Assembly (NCBI GenBank): GCA_963558655.1
Contig: CAUWHJ010000024.1
Coordinates: 1-37,045, forward strand
From: UMGS1590 sp963558655
GTDB lineage: Bacteria; Bacillota; Peptococcia; Peptococcales; Peptococcaceae
Reading direction: 5' to 3'
DNA: 37,045 nucleotides
The number at the start of each line of letters is the position of its first letter. The stretch's first letter is position 1. Shown here piece after piece: positions 23,485-33,269 of the stretch. The position numbers were made by a program, and so were the translations under genes. A model generated the notes under the pieces. That model did not search any database and was not told where the DNA came from. It saw only the letters and a list, made by a program, of their open reading frames with translations.

Positions 23485-26064
23485 ATGCTTGGAACCACCC
23501 CAATGTTTGTTCAATACAAAGAGATCAAAGATCAGTATCAAAACATGATTCTCTTTTATCGTCTTGGCGACTTTTATGAAATGTTCGATGAAGATGCCAA
23601 AAAAGCCAGTGAGCTGCTAGGTCTCACCTTGACAGCACGCGATGGCGGTGACAACATCAAGGTGCCAATGTGTGGTGTGCCTTTTCATTCGGCAGAGGTG
23701 TACATAAAAAAACTCATTAGCCTTGGTGAAAAAGTGGCTATTTGTGAACAAACAGAAGACCCAAAGGCTGTTAAAGGACTGGTGAAACGAGAAGTCATTC
23801 GTATTGTTACCCCAGGAATGATTTTGGAAGATAACATTCTTGATGCAACAAGCAACTACATTATCTGCGTGGTTAGCAAAAAGGGCTATGGGCTATCTGT
23901 GGCCGACGTATCTACCGGGGAATTTCTGGTTACACAAGTGGCAGACCAGGAAGCCTTGTTGCGTGAAATAGCAAAATATCATCCGTCAGAATGTGTTTTT
24001 TCAGATGAAGATACCAGACTCTATCAATTTTTCAGCGAACGTGACGATGAACTGTATGGTATGAGCCTTTCGCCATATAATAGTTATCTGTTTAAGGAGA
24101 AGAACGCCGTAGAAAAATTGATGGATCATTTTCGTCTGAACGATCTTGCGGTGTTGAATTTCAACGAGCCTGCTAAAGAAGGCGCAGAAATTGTGGCTGC
24201 GGCGGTATTGCTGGGTTACATTCAGGAAATGTTACGCATCGAACCAAAGCATATGCTGCGGCTTAACCGTTATCGCACAGATAGCGTGATGCAGCTGGAT
24301 CTTTTTACCAAGAAAAACCTTGAGTTGGTTTCCACGTTGAACGACCATTATGGTACATCGCTGTTTGAGATACTGAACAAAACGGAGACTTCTGCCGGCG
24401 GACGTTTATTGCGTCGATGGATTGAAGAACCGCTCATTGATCCTGTGCAGATTGCCCATCGCTTGGAAGCGACCGATGAGTTGTTTAAGAATTATTTGTT
24501 GCGTTCAAGTTTTGAAAATTTATTACATGATATTCAAGATATTGAGCGTATTGCATCTCGCATTTCTTGTGGCTCAGCCTCCCCGCGGGATCTTGTTTCG
24601 TTAAAAAATTCGCTTTTGTTATTGCCTGATATTCATCAAGCCCTGAAAAGTTGTGAAAATCCGCTGTTTCAAACGTTTGCTCAGAACTTTGATGAATTGA
24701 CGGATGTCGCAGCGTTCATTGAGGCTAGTATTCTTGACGAACCTTCGTATCTTGCTCGTGACGGCGGTGTGATTCGGCCTTCTTTTAATGCCGATTTGGC
24801 AGAATTGAACGAATTGGTGGTTAATGGCAAAGGCTGGTTGGATCACTATCTGGAAGAAGAAAAGGCTGCTACGGGTATTAAAACGCTTAAAATTGGTTAT
24901 AATAAGGTATTCGGTTATTATTTGGATGTGACCAAGTCTTACCAGGATCTGGTGCCGGAGAGCTATCAGCGTAAGCAGACGTTGGCCAATAGCGAGCGCT
25001 ATATTACAGATGACTTGAAAGAGATGGAAAATAAACTTTTAACGGCTTCGGAACGCGCTAAGGCCTTAGAGGTTGAATTGTTCAAAAGCGTGATTGAAAA
25101 GTTGCAGCAATCCATCGAGCGCTTGCTTTCCGTTAGCCGTATTCTGGCGGCAGTAGATGTTTTTGTGGCGTTTGCTGTTGTATCAGTGGCTAATCAATAC
25201 TGCAAACCGCAGCTAACGGCGGATTGCGTAGAGATACATGGCCTGCGTCATCCGGTGATTGAGCGTCAACATCAACTGGGTGCATTTACGCCAAATGATG
25301 TCTTTTTTGATGAAAATGAGCAACGTTTGATTATTATTACAGGGCCGAATATGTCTGGGAAGAGTACGTATTGCCGAAGCGTTGCGCTGGCTGCCATTAT
25401 GGCACAAATTGGCTGCTTTGTACCAGCAAGTGATGCGAAAATGAAAGTGTTCGACCGTGTGTTTGCGCGCATTGGTGCCAGCGATCATTTAGCCGGCGGG
25501 CGTAGTACCTTTATGGTAGAGATGAACGAAGTGGCTACAATTACCAATAACGCAACAGCCAATAGCCTCATTATTCTTGATGAGGTGGGTCGTGGTACAA
25601 GCACCTATGATGGCTTGGCATTAGCGACTGCCATTACGAAATATATTAACGAAAAGATTCATGCCTACACCCTTTTTGCTACCCATTATCACGAATTAAC
25701 GGCATTAGAGGCGGAGACAGGCATTAAAAATTATACGGTATCTGTCTATGAAGATGTACATGACATTGTGTTTTTACATAAAATCATTCCAGGTTCGGCA
25801 AGTAAGAGTTATGGTATTCATGTTGCAAAAAAAGCGGGGATTCCACAAGCCATTACGCAGTTGGCCAGCCAGGTGTTGAATGATTTAGAAAAACAGGAGT
25901 CGGCTGGTTTGTCCAGCGAAGGCTATGAGTTTGTAGAGCCTGTTGAAGCAACATTGCCAGCGTGGGTAGAAAAGGTTCGGACGCTGGACATTGAAAATAT
26001 GACCATGCGTGAGATGGCTGGTGCGCTGATGGATATTGTAGAATTGGCGCAGAAGGAATCGTGA
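23485..26064 (+). CDS. mutS: DNA mismatch repair protein MutS
   Basis: MutS recognises mismatches and small loops, then recruits MutL. Domains in order: mismatch-binding domain I with the F-Y-E wedge (F30, E32 in GDFYEMF), connector, core/lever, clamp, and the ATPase with Walker A GPNMSGKST (620-628), the STFMVEMNE switch and DEVGRGTSTYDG Walker B, then the dimerisation helix-turn-helix. Its C-terminal tail (AWVEKVRTLDIENMTMREMAG) is shared with Firmicute homologues. ATG 23485 has AAAGGA 6 nt upstream. The 859-aa length is normal. It is followed after 13 nt by mutL, the usual pairing. Confidence 0.98.
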   Translation: MLGTTPMFVQYKEIKDQYQNMILFYRLGDFYEMFDEDAKKASELLGLTLTARDGGDNIKVPMCGVPFHSAEVYIKKLISLGEKVAICEQTEDPKAVKGLVKREVIRIVTPGMILEDNILDATSNYIICVVSKKGYGLSVADVSTGEFLVTQVADQEALLREIAKYHPSECVFSDEDTRLYQFFSERDDELYGMSLSPYNSYLFKEKNAVEKLMDHFRLNDLAVLNFNEPAKEGAEIVAAAVLLGYIQEMLRIEPKHMLRLNRYRTDSVMQLDLFTKKNLELVSTLNDHYGTSLFEILNKTETSAGGRLLRRWIEEPLIDPVQIAHRLEATDELFKNYLLRSSFENLLHDIQDIERIASRISCGSASPRDLVSLKNSLLLLPDIHQALKSCENPLFQTFAQNFDELTDVAAFIEASILDEPSYLARDGGVIRPSFNADLAELNELVVNGKGWLDHYLEEEKAATGIKTLKIGYNKVFGYYLDVTKSYQDLVPESYQRKQTLANSERYITDDLKEMENKLLTASERAKALEVELFKSVIEKLQQSIERLLSVSRILAAVDVFVAFAVVSVANQYCKPQLTADCVEIHGLRHPVIERQHQLGAFTPNDVFFDENEQRLIIITGPNMSGKSTYCRSVALAAIMAQIGCFVPASDAKMKVFDRVFARIGASDHLAGGRSTFMVEMNEVATITNNATANSLIILDEVGRGTSTYDGLALATAITKYINEKIHAYTLFATHYHELTALEAETGIKNYTVSVYEDVHDIVFLHKIIPGSASKSYGIHVAKKAGIPQAITQLASQVLNDLEKQESAGLSSEGYEFVEPVEATLPAWVEKVRTLDIENMTMREMAGALMDIVELAQKES

Positions 26065-26077
26065 TAGGAGGTGCCAG

Positions 26078-28033
26078 ATGGGAATCATACATGTTCTGGA
26101 CGCACGTGTTGCCAATCAAATTGCAGCGGGTGAAGTGATTGAGCGTCCGTCATCGGCGGTTAAAGAGTTGGTTGAAAATGCGCTTGATGCACACGCGCAG
26201 AATATCACTGTTGAAATTGAAAATGGTGGTGTTGATTTAATCAAGGTGACTGATGATGGTGACGGCTTTTACAAGGATGATCTGCCTCTGGCTATTTGCC
26301 GTCATGCGACAAGTAAAATTGTCGATTTTAACGATGTTTATCGTTTGGATACGTTTGGTTTTCGTGGAGAGGCGTTGGCTTCCATTGCTGTCATTAGCCG
26401 CTTGCGTATTACCAGTGGAAAAAATGAGAACGAGCCAGCCAATATTTTTACGTCTGATGCGGAAGGCAAGAACGCATTGACTGTTGCAGCACCACAAAAG
26501 GGAACTTGTATTGAGGTGCGCGATTTGTATTATAATGTGCCAGCGAGAAAGAAATTTGTCAAATCAAATAGCCATGAAAGTGCACTTATTTACGACTTGT
26601 TATGCAAATTTGCCTTGGGCTTTCCGGAAGTTAATTTTACCTTTGTCAATGGTGGTGAAGTGTTATTTTCCTCTAACCAATTAAATGAGGTGGATACCAT
26701 ATTAAGGTATCTTTATCATGAAGTTGGCGATGATGATATTATTCACATAAAAAATGAAGGTTTTTATCAGAAACAAGCGTTGGAAGCATGGTTTTTACCA
26801 ACAACCATCACACGAAAAAACCGGAGCCATATGACATATTTTGTGAATGGGCGTCTTATAGAAAGCAGAGAGTTGGACCAAATCATAGATGAAGCTGTCT
26901 ACACATTGGTGCCAAAAGGACGTTTTTTAGTCTGCGTACTCAAGTTGTCTGTGCCGGCTTTTAACATTGATGTGAATATCCATCCTTCTAAAAAGTTGAT
27001 TAAATTCAAAAACATTGAGGAATGGAGAACGTCTCTGGTAACGTTGCTGAAAGAGGAGCTTTGGTTGTCGCGGCTTAGTGTGCCATTTCAGATGAATTCG
27101 CCAAAAGACGATGGTTTGGATGAAGAATTTCACTTGGAACAACAAGCGGTCAAGTCGCCGGTTATACCGCAAACCATCAATTTTCATGAGGAACCAAAAA
27201 GAGAAGCGGTTTTTGAGGAAGAGATGGTTGCAGAACCATCGTTAATGGAACAAATTATAGACAAAACAGATCGAGTAGAAAAAATTGTGCCACGATCACA
27301 TAAAGTGGCAGAAATGCCGGCAACGTATGTTGCTGTGAAGCCACAGACTGGTGCTCAATCACAGGTACAGCCATCGCAGGTTATGGCACCGCCTACGCAG
27401 GCAACAACATCGTGTGAAAACAAGTCGGCCTTAAAAGCCAATGATTTGCAGGATCTTGTTTATATTGGTCAGCTGAACCAAACGTTTATTCTGGCGCAAG
27501 ATAAAGAGAACCTGTATATTATTGACCAACACACCTTGCATGAACGCATTCTCTATGAGCGATTTATGAAGGCTTATAATCAACGGGAGGTTGTTAAGCA
27601 ACCGCTCCTACATCCGGTGGCATTGCAAGTATCGCCGTTGCAAGAATCTGCTTTGGTACAGCATATTTTAACATTGGATGAATTAGGATTTACGGTTGAA
27701 AGCAAAGGGCCGCTGAATTATGCGCTTGTAACGGTACCGGTGGTTCTTAGCCAGGAAAGCGATTTGAAGATGCTTTTTACAGATATGCTTGATGAATTGC
27801 AAACAGGGACCTTACAGGGCGGCTTGGCAGCTTTGAATGAAGAACGCATTATCATGGCGTCTTGTAAGGCAGCGGTGAAAGCGCATTATAAGTTGACAGA
27901 ATCAGAAGTTCGCTATCTTTTTGAGTCCTTGTCCTCGTTAGATAATCCGCACACATGTCCGCATGGCCGGCCAATCATTATGAATATTTCTATGAATGAG
28001 CTGTATTTATTTTTTAAGAGAGGATCCTATTGA
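26078..28033 (+). CDS. mutL: DNA mismatch repair endonuclease MutL
   Basis: MutL couples MutS to strand incision. The N-terminal GHKL ATPase is complete: IAAGEVIERPSSAVKELVENALDA, VTDDGDGF, and FGFRGEALASI. A variable, Gln/Pro-rich linker spans about 340-455. The C-terminal dimerisation domain carries the metal-binding endonuclease set: DQHTLHERILYE (483-494), ACKAAVKAH-like SCKAAVKAH, and CPHGRP (627-632). In the first motif the usual DQHA is DQHT; the essential Asp, His and Glu (D483, H485, E489) are kept, so endonuclease activity is expected, consistent with no MutH. ATG 26078 has AGGAGG 6 nt upstream. The stop overlaps the miaA start by one base. Confidence 0.97.
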   Translation: MGIIHVLDARVANQIAAGEVIERPSSAVKELVENALDAHAQNITVEIENGGVDLIKVTDDGDGFYKDDLPLAICRHATSKIVDFNDVYRLDTFGFRGEALASIAVISRLRITSGKNENEPANIFTSDAEGKNALTVAAPQKGTCIEVRDLYYNVPARKKFVKSNSHESALIYDLLCKFALGFPEVNFTFVNGGEVLFSSNQLNEVDTILRYLYHEVGDDDIIHIKNEGFYQKQALEAWFLPTTITRKNRSHMTYFVNGRLIESRELDQIIDEAVYTLVPKGRFLVCVLKLSVPAFNIDVNIHPSKKLIKFKNIEEWRTSLVTLLKEELWLSRLSVPFQMNSPKDDGLDEEFHLEQQAVKSPVIPQTINFHEEPKREAVFEEEMVAEPSLMEQIIDKTDRVEKIVPRSHKVAEMPATYVAVKPQTGAQSQVQPSQVMAPPTQATTSCENKSALKANDLQDLVYIGQLNQTFILAQDKENLYIIDQHTLHERILYERFMKAYNQREVVKQPLLHPVALQVSPLQESALVQHILTLDELGFTVESKGPLNYALVTVPVVLSQESDLKMLFTDMLDELQTGTLQGGLAALNEERIIMASCKAAVKAHYKLTESEVRYLFESLSSLDNPHTCPHGRPIIMNISMNELYLFFKRGSY

Positions 28034-28983
28034 TGGAAGAAAAGAAGCAACCGCTTGTCGTTCTTGTTGGCCCGACTGCTGTTGGTAAAACTGCATTAAG
28101 CATCCATTTGGCTAAAACATTTGGCGCCGAAATTATTTCTGGTGATTCCATGCAGGTCTATCGTGGAATGGATATTGGGACAGCAAAAATTACACCAGCG
28201 GAAACTGAAGGGGTCCCACACCATATGATTGATATTCTTTCGCCGTCAGAGTCTTTTAATGCGCTCATTTTCAAAGAACGTGCTGAAACTGCTATCGCTG
28301 ATATTGCTAAGCGTGGTCGCTTGCCAATGGTCGTTGGTGGAACAGGCCTTTATGTGAATGGCTTGATTTATAATTATGGTTTTCGTGGTGAGCGTGATGA
28401 GGCTTATCGTGTGCGAATTTTTGATGAAATGGTACATGATCCACAGAAAGCCAATATGTATTATGAAAAGTTGATGGCACTTCGTCCGGACCTTCAAGGT
28501 GTCATTTTTGAAAACGATTATTTTCGTATTTCACGTGCACTTGAGGTGGCTCACACAGAAGGAAAAGATGTGGTTAAAGATTTTGATATGCCACGCAACT
28601 ATACATCACCGTACAATCTTTGCTTGATTGGTTTAACCATGAATCGCGCCGTGCTTTATGAACGCATCAACGCGCGTGTTGATATGATGATAGAAAATGG
28701 CTTGGTTGAAGAGGTTGAGATGCTCTTAAAACAAGGGTATAATAAAGAGACGCAAGCGTTAAAGGCGATTGGGTATAAAGAAATCATCGCTTATCTTGAC
28801 GGGCAGCTATCGCTTGATGAAGCGGTGGCCTTGCTTAAGAAAAATACGCGTCATTTTGCTAAGCGTCAATTAACGTGGTTTCGTCGTGACCCAAATCTTA
28901 CCTGGTTTGAAGTGGATCAGTTTGATGCAGCCACATTGCTTGCAGCAACAACGAAACATATACGTACAACACTCAATCAATAA
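28033..28983 (+). CDS. miaA: tRNA dimethylallyltransferase MiaA
   Basis: MiaA transfers a dimethylallyl group from DMAPP to N6 of A37 in tRNAs reading UNN codons. Visible: P-loop GPTAVGKT (13-20), SGDSMQVYRGMDIGTAK (substrate-binding Asp), the GTGLYVNGL motif and a C-terminal FAKRQLTWFRRD block. Length (316 aa) is normal. Start: ATG 28033 shares its A with the mutL stop (TGATG), with GAGAGGA 8 nt upstream; a TTG one codon earlier is possible. mutL-miaA adjacency is widely conserved. The neighbouring tRNA-Leu(UAA) reads UUA, a UNN codon, and is a likely MiaA substrate. Confidence 0.97.
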   Translation: MEEKKQPLVVLVGPTAVGKTALSIHLAKTFGAEIISGDSMQVYRGMDIGTAKITPAETEGVPHHMIDILSPSESFNALIFKERAETAIADIAKRGRLPMVVGGTGLYVNGLIYNYGFRGERDEAYRVRIFDEMVHDPQKANMYYEKLMALRPDLQGVIFENDYFRISRALEVAHTEGKDVVKDFDMPRNYTSPYNLCLIGLTMNRAVLYERINARVDMMIENGLVEEVEMLLKQGYNKETQALKAIGYKEIIAYLDGQLSLDEAVALLKKNTRHFAKRQLTWFRRDPNLTWFEVDQFDAATLLAATTKHIRTTLNQ

Positions 28984-29000
28984 AAGGAGGGAGAGAGGTT

Positions 29001-31400
29001 ATGGCTTCAACATCAAAGCGGCGGCGAAAAACGTCAAAGAAATCGCAGACGATAGGCAATGCCTATATACGTTTAATTATTGGTGTGGCTTTATTAGCTT
29101 CTGCGCTGTATTTTGTCTTTATCATTCATCGAGGCGCTGCGGTGCACTCGTCGCAGATTACTAACGAACTTGGCTTTGTCGGTGCTTTGCTCTATAATAC
29201 CATTCGCACATTAGCTGGACAGTGTGAGTATCTTATACCACTCTTATTTGCACTTATTGGGTTACGTTTTTGTGCGCCAAAGCTGGGCATTAACAATCGT
29301 ATCGTTATTACCAGTGCAGTGATTGTTGTTTGCCTGCTTGCGTTCCGTCATTTGGGAATTGATCCTTCAGTGGCGATGGAGAAAGGGCTTGAAGGCATTG
29401 GCGGTGGTGTGATTGGTGCCGCCATTTCATTGATTCTTGTAAGTGCTATTTCAAAAATAGGTGCGATTATTGCTTTAGTGGCCATTATCATCATTGCATT
29501 GTTTATATGCACCAATGGGGCACTCATAGACTGGATTGTTTTGGGCCTAAGTCATATACATCCGATTTTTGCGCGCATGGGAACATCTGTGAAGAATTTC
29601 TTTACAAAATCACAAAGCACGCTGAAAGATGAAGGTGTGAGCATTAAGACCAAGGTGAAAAAAGCAAAACCGGAAAAAGCATTGCCTGTAAACAGTGAAA
29701 AAACGACGAAAAAGCGTGCAGGAACCAAAAAAGCACTTCAAGAATCAACCCTTGAAGTGCATGATGAGTTGGTGCCGGAGCGAGAAGAGGGCACTTTTAT
29801 TGCTAAACTCGAAAAAATGAACACTGAAATTGTCAAAGAGGATGAAACGAACAAGGTTGAACAATATATGACCTCTGGTGAAAAAGACCGTTCCGATAAG
29901 TCGATTATGTTAAGAGGAGACGAATATATTTTGCCAGGTGATGAACTTTTAGACGAAGTTGAAAAGAAGGTTCAAACCAATAAAAAAGAAATTGAAGAAA
30001 ATGCACAGCTCCTTAAGGACACGCTTAGCGACTTTGGCGTTAAAGGTGAGATTAACAATGTCAATGTTGGTCCAACCATTACGCAGTATGAGTTTAAGCC
30101 GGCAGCCGGGGTGCGTGTGACAAAAATTGTTAATCTTGCCGATGATTTGGCGTTAAGTTTGGCGGCCAGCGATATTCGTATTGAAGCACCAATTCCAAAT
30201 AAAAGTGCTGTTGGTATTGAGGTGCCAAATACGCGACCTCGTACCGTTAAATTCAAAGAAGTGATTGCCAGCGATGCTTTTAAGAACGCAGAATCAAAAC
30301 TTTCTTTTGCATTGGGAAAAGATATAAGCGGCCATCCGATGGTGGCGGATCTTGCGAAAATGCCGCATTTGTTAATTGCCGGTGCTACAGGTTCGGGGAA
30401 GAGTGTTTGCTTGAATGCGCTGATTACAAGTATCCTTTTCAAAGCAAAACCGAACGAAGTGAAGTTTATTCTTGTGGATCCGAAGAAAGTAGAGTTGTCC
30501 AATTACAGCAATATTCCACATCTTTTGGCACCAGTTGTTACTGATGTGAAGAAGGCTGCTGCCACCTTGAAATGGGTGGTAAAAGAAATGGAACGCCGTT
30601 ATGATGTGTTTGCTGAGAGTGGTTCGCGCGATTTAGCGACGTATAATCAGAAATTCATCAAGGCAGAAGCGTTGAGTAATAACGAGCATGACTATGAATT
30701 TTTACCACAGATTGTGGTTATCATTGACGAGTTGGCAGATTTGATGATGGTGGCACCGGCAGATGTTGAAGATTCTATTTGCCGACTGGCTCAGTTAGCA
30801 CGTGCGGCAGGTATTCATCTTGTGATTGCGACACAACGTCCGTCTGTGGACATTATTACGGGGCTGATTAAGGCAAACATTCCGTCGCGTATTGCTTTTG
30901 CCGTTTCTTCACAGATTGATTCGCGTACCATTCTCGATATGGGCGGCGCAGAAAAGCTTCTTGGTAATGGCGATATGCTTTATTTCCCACGTGGCTATGC
31001 AAAACCAGTGCGTATCCAAGGCGTTTATGTTACCGACGATGAGATTGAAGACGTGATTTCTTACGTTAAACGTCAAGCGGCGCCGGTGTATGACCGAGCG
31101 ATGAACGAAGGCGTTGAAGCGTTAATGAGTGGTGATATACTGACAGACTTTGGCGATGAACGGCCGGAACACGACAAACTGCTTGGCGATGCGTGTCGGT
31201 TTTTTATTGAAAATGGCAATGCCAGCATTTCGATGTTACAACGCCACTTCCGTATTGGCTATACGCGCGCAGCACGAATCATTGATGAGTTGGAGAATTT
31301 AGGCTTTGTTGGCCCGTATGAAGGCAGCAAGGCACGCAAAATCAATATTGGTTTGGATGAATGTGAAGCCTATTTTAACGAGGACGAAGGGAAAGAATGA
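29001..31400 (+). CDS. ftsK: DNA translocase FtsK/SpoIIIE
   Basis: A septal double-stranded-DNA pump for chromosome segregation. The N-terminal about 180 residues contain four to five membrane helices after a basic leader (KRRRKTSKKS). A Lys/Ala-rich linker (about 200-280) follows, then the alpha/beta motor with Walker A GATGSGKS (461-468) and Walker B VVIIDELADLMM, and a C-terminal gamma winged helix (about 725-790, SISMLQRHFRIGYTRAARIID) that reads polar sequence motifs. The 799-aa length matches SpoIIIE-like proteins of Firmicutes. ATG 29001 has AAAGGAGGG 9 nt upstream. The stop overlaps the rimO start (ATGA). Confidence 0.96.
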   Translation: MASTSKRRRKTSKKSQTIGNAYIRLIIGVALLASALYFVFIIHRGAAVHSSQITNELGFVGALLYNTIRTLAGQCEYLIPLLFALIGLRFCAPKLGINNRIVITSAVIVVCLLAFRHLGIDPSVAMEKGLEGIGGGVIGAAISLILVSAISKIGAIIALVAIIIIALFICTNGALIDWIVLGLSHIHPIFARMGTSVKNFFTKSQSTLKDEGVSIKTKVKKAKPEKALPVNSEKTTKKRAGTKKALQESTLEVHDELVPEREEGTFIAKLEKMNTEIVKEDETNKVEQYMTSGEKDRSDKSIMLRGDEYILPGDELLDEVEKKVQTNKKEIEENAQLLKDTLSDFGVKGEINNVNVGPTITQYEFKPAAGVRVTKIVNLADDLALSLAASDIRIEAPIPNKSAVGIEVPNTRPRTVKFKEVIASDAFKNAESKLSFALGKDISGHPMVADLAKMPHLLIAGATGSGKSVCLNALITSILFKAKPNEVKFILVDPKKVELSNYSNIPHLLAPVVTDVKKAAATLKWVVKEMERRYDVFAESGSRDLATYNQKFIKAEALSNNEHDYEFLPQIVVIIDELADLMMVAPADVEDSICRLAQLARAAGIHLVIATQRPSVDIITGLIKANIPSRIAFAVSSQIDSRTILDMGGAEKLLGNGDMLYFPRGYAKPVRIQGVYVTDDEIEDVISYVKRQAAPVYDRAMNEGVEALMSGDILTDFGDERPEHDKLLGDACRFFIENGNASISMLQRHFRIGYTRAARIIDELENLGFVGPYEGSKARKINIGLDECEAYFNEDEGKE

Positions 31401-32743
31401 GTAAAAAATCAATTTGCTTTGTAACACTCGGTTGTGCCAAGAATACCGTGTATTCTGAGTATATGATGGGACTGGTAAAAAACAGTGACTATGAATTGGT
31501 CGAGGCACCAATTGATGCAGATGTCATTGTTGTCAATACCTGTGGATTTATTACAGCGGCAAAAGAAGAAACCATCAACACGATTCTTGAACTTGCGGCA
31601 TTAAAAGAAGAGGGGCGGTGCGACTATCTCATCGCCATCGGCTGTATGGTTCAGAAATATGCGTCTGAAATGGAAGACGCTTTGCCGGAACTGGATTTGC
31701 TTTTGGGAAGCACTTCTTATGACGACATTCTTGCACATATCGATGGTTTATATGCCCATAGTGAGGCACAAAAAAGCGCTGTGGACACCGCCTGGCATTT
31801 GCCAACGGTTGCAGAACGTGAAGGACGTATACTTTCAACACCAAATTATTACGCTTATTTGACCATTGCTGAAGGCTGTGATAATCGGTGCACATTTTGC
31901 GCCATTCCTGAAATGCAGGGGCCATACCGCAGTCGCACCATGGAGGATATTCTTGCAGAGGCACAGATGTTGGCTGAGCGGGGCGTTAAAGAGCTGATCG
32001 TTATTGCTCAGGACATTACTTATTATGGTATGGACCTTTATGGGCGGTTAGCTTTGCCGGAGCTTCTCCATGCACTTTGTGAAATTGAAGGCATTGTTTG
32101 GGTGCGTTTGTTGTATGCTTATCCAAATAATTTCACGGACGAGCTGATTGACACCATTGCACAGGAAGATAAAATTTGTAAGTACATTGATATACCTCTT
32201 CAACACGCTGATGATGGTATTTTGAAAGCCATGAATCGCAAGATTGATCAGGCAAAAATTCGTAGTCTTGTTGAAAAATTACGCGCACGGGTTCCGGGGA
32301 TGATGATTCGCTCAACGTTCATTGTGGGTTTTCCTGGTGAAACCGAAGAAGCGTACCATAACTTGCTGGACTTTTTAGAAGAGGTACGCTTGGACCGCGT
32401 TGGAGTTTTCCCTTATTCGCAGGAAGAAAATACACCGGCAGGTCGTATGGCGGAACAATTGGAAGAAGATGTCAAGGAAGAACGTGCAGAAAACTTGATG
32501 GATGCTCAATTTGAAATTATGGTTGAGAAGCATCGTTCACTCATTGGTGCAAAGCGTCATGTTGTTGTGGACGAGATCGAAGCAAATATGCTGCTTTGTC
32601 GCAGTTATGCAGAAGCGCCGGACATTGATCCATATGTGATTGTTCCTGTGAGTGATGCTGAGCAGTATGAACTTGGTCAGGAACTTGACGTGGTCATCAG
32701 CGATATTCACGAATATGATTTAATAGGGAGTTTTGAGTCATGA
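31397..32743 (+). CDS. rimO: Ribosomal protein S12 methylthiotransferase RimO
   Basis: RimO is a radical-SAM enzyme with two 4Fe-4S clusters that adds a methylthio group to an Asp of ribosomal protein S12. Visible: N-terminal MTTase domain with conserved cysteines in TLGCAKN, VVNTCGFI and AIGCMVQ; radical-SAM motif C161-x3-C165-x2-C168 (CDNRCTFC) followed by AIPEMQGPYRSR; PLQHADDGILKAMNR; and a C-terminal TRAM domain. The GCAKN and SEYMMG residues favour RimO over MiaB, which has different neighbouring residues. The start overlaps the ftsK stop by 4 nt. Length is 448 aa, normal. It is co-transcribed with pgsA, whose start overlaps its stop. Confidence 0.94.
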   Translation: MSKKSICFVTLGCAKNTVYSEYMMGLVKNSDYELVEAPIDADVIVVNTCGFITAAKEETINTILELAALKEEGRCDYLIAIGCMVQKYASEMEDALPELDLLLGSTSYDDILAHIDGLYAHSEAQKSAVDTAWHLPTVAEREGRILSTPNYYAYLTIAEGCDNRCTFCAIPEMQGPYRSRTMEDILAEAQMLAERGVKELIVIAQDITYYGMDLYGRLALPELLHALCEIEGIVWVRLLYAYPNNFTDELIDTIAQEDKICKYIDIPLQHADDGILKAMNRKIDQAKIRSLVEKLRARVPGMMIRSTFIVGFPGETEEAYHNLLDFLEEVRLDRVGVFPYSQEENTPAGRMAEQLEEDVKEERAENLMDAQFEIMVEKHRSLIGAKRHVVVDEIEANMLLCRSYAEAPDIDPYVIVPVSDAEQYELGQELDVVISDIHEYDLIGSFES

Positions 32744-33258
32744 ACATTCCAAATCAACTTACCACCTTACGTGTCATTTTGATACCGGTGTTTATGTTTT
32801 TCTTCACATCGGACATGACAGGTGGGCATATCATTGCAGTTCTGGTTTTCATTGCAGCGTCTTTGACCGATTTTCTTGATGGACATTTGGCGCGAAAATG
32901 GAACTTGGTAACCAACTTTGGTAAGATTATGGACCCATTTGCCGATAAATTGTTGGTACTTACCGCACTGATTTATTTAGCGATTGAAGGAACCATTCCG
33001 GGTTGGCCGGTGATTATCATTATTGGTCGTGAACTTCTGGTTACCAGTTTGCGTGCGTTAGCTGCTGACAATGGCATTATTTTGGCTGCACGTAATTTAG
33101 GCAAATTTAAGACTGTGTCACAGATGTTTGCCATTATCTTCTTAATTTTGGGTGTTCAGTTGATTGGCATGATTTTACTCTACATTGCCGTAGCGTTGAC
33201 AATCATTTCTTTGGTTGATTATCTTATGCAGCTTTCTAAGAATATCTCGTTTAACTGA
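32740..33258 (+). CDS. pgsA: CDP-diacylglycerol--glycerol-3-phosphate 3-phosphatidyltransferase
   Basis: PgsA makes phosphatidylglycerolphosphate, the committed step to phosphatidylglycerol, in the cytoplasmic membrane. The CDP-alcohol phosphotransferase motif is complete: D44-x2-D47-G-x2-A-R-x8-G-x3-D65-x3-D69. About five to six hydrophobic segments are visible in 172 aa, the normal size. ATG 32740 overlaps the rimO stop by 4 nt, with AGGGAG 9 nt upstream. rimO-pgsA adjacency is common in Firmicutes. Confidence 0.96.
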   Translation: MNIPNQLTTLRVILIPVFMFFFTSDMTGGHIIAVLVFIAASLTDFLDGHLARKWNLVTNFGKIMDPFADKLLVLTALIYLAIEGTIPGWPVIIIIGRELLVTSLRALAADNGIILAARNLGKFKTVSQMFAIIFLILGVQLIGMILLYIAVALTIISLVDYLMQLSKNISFN

Positions 33259-33269
33259 GGAGTAGGGCA

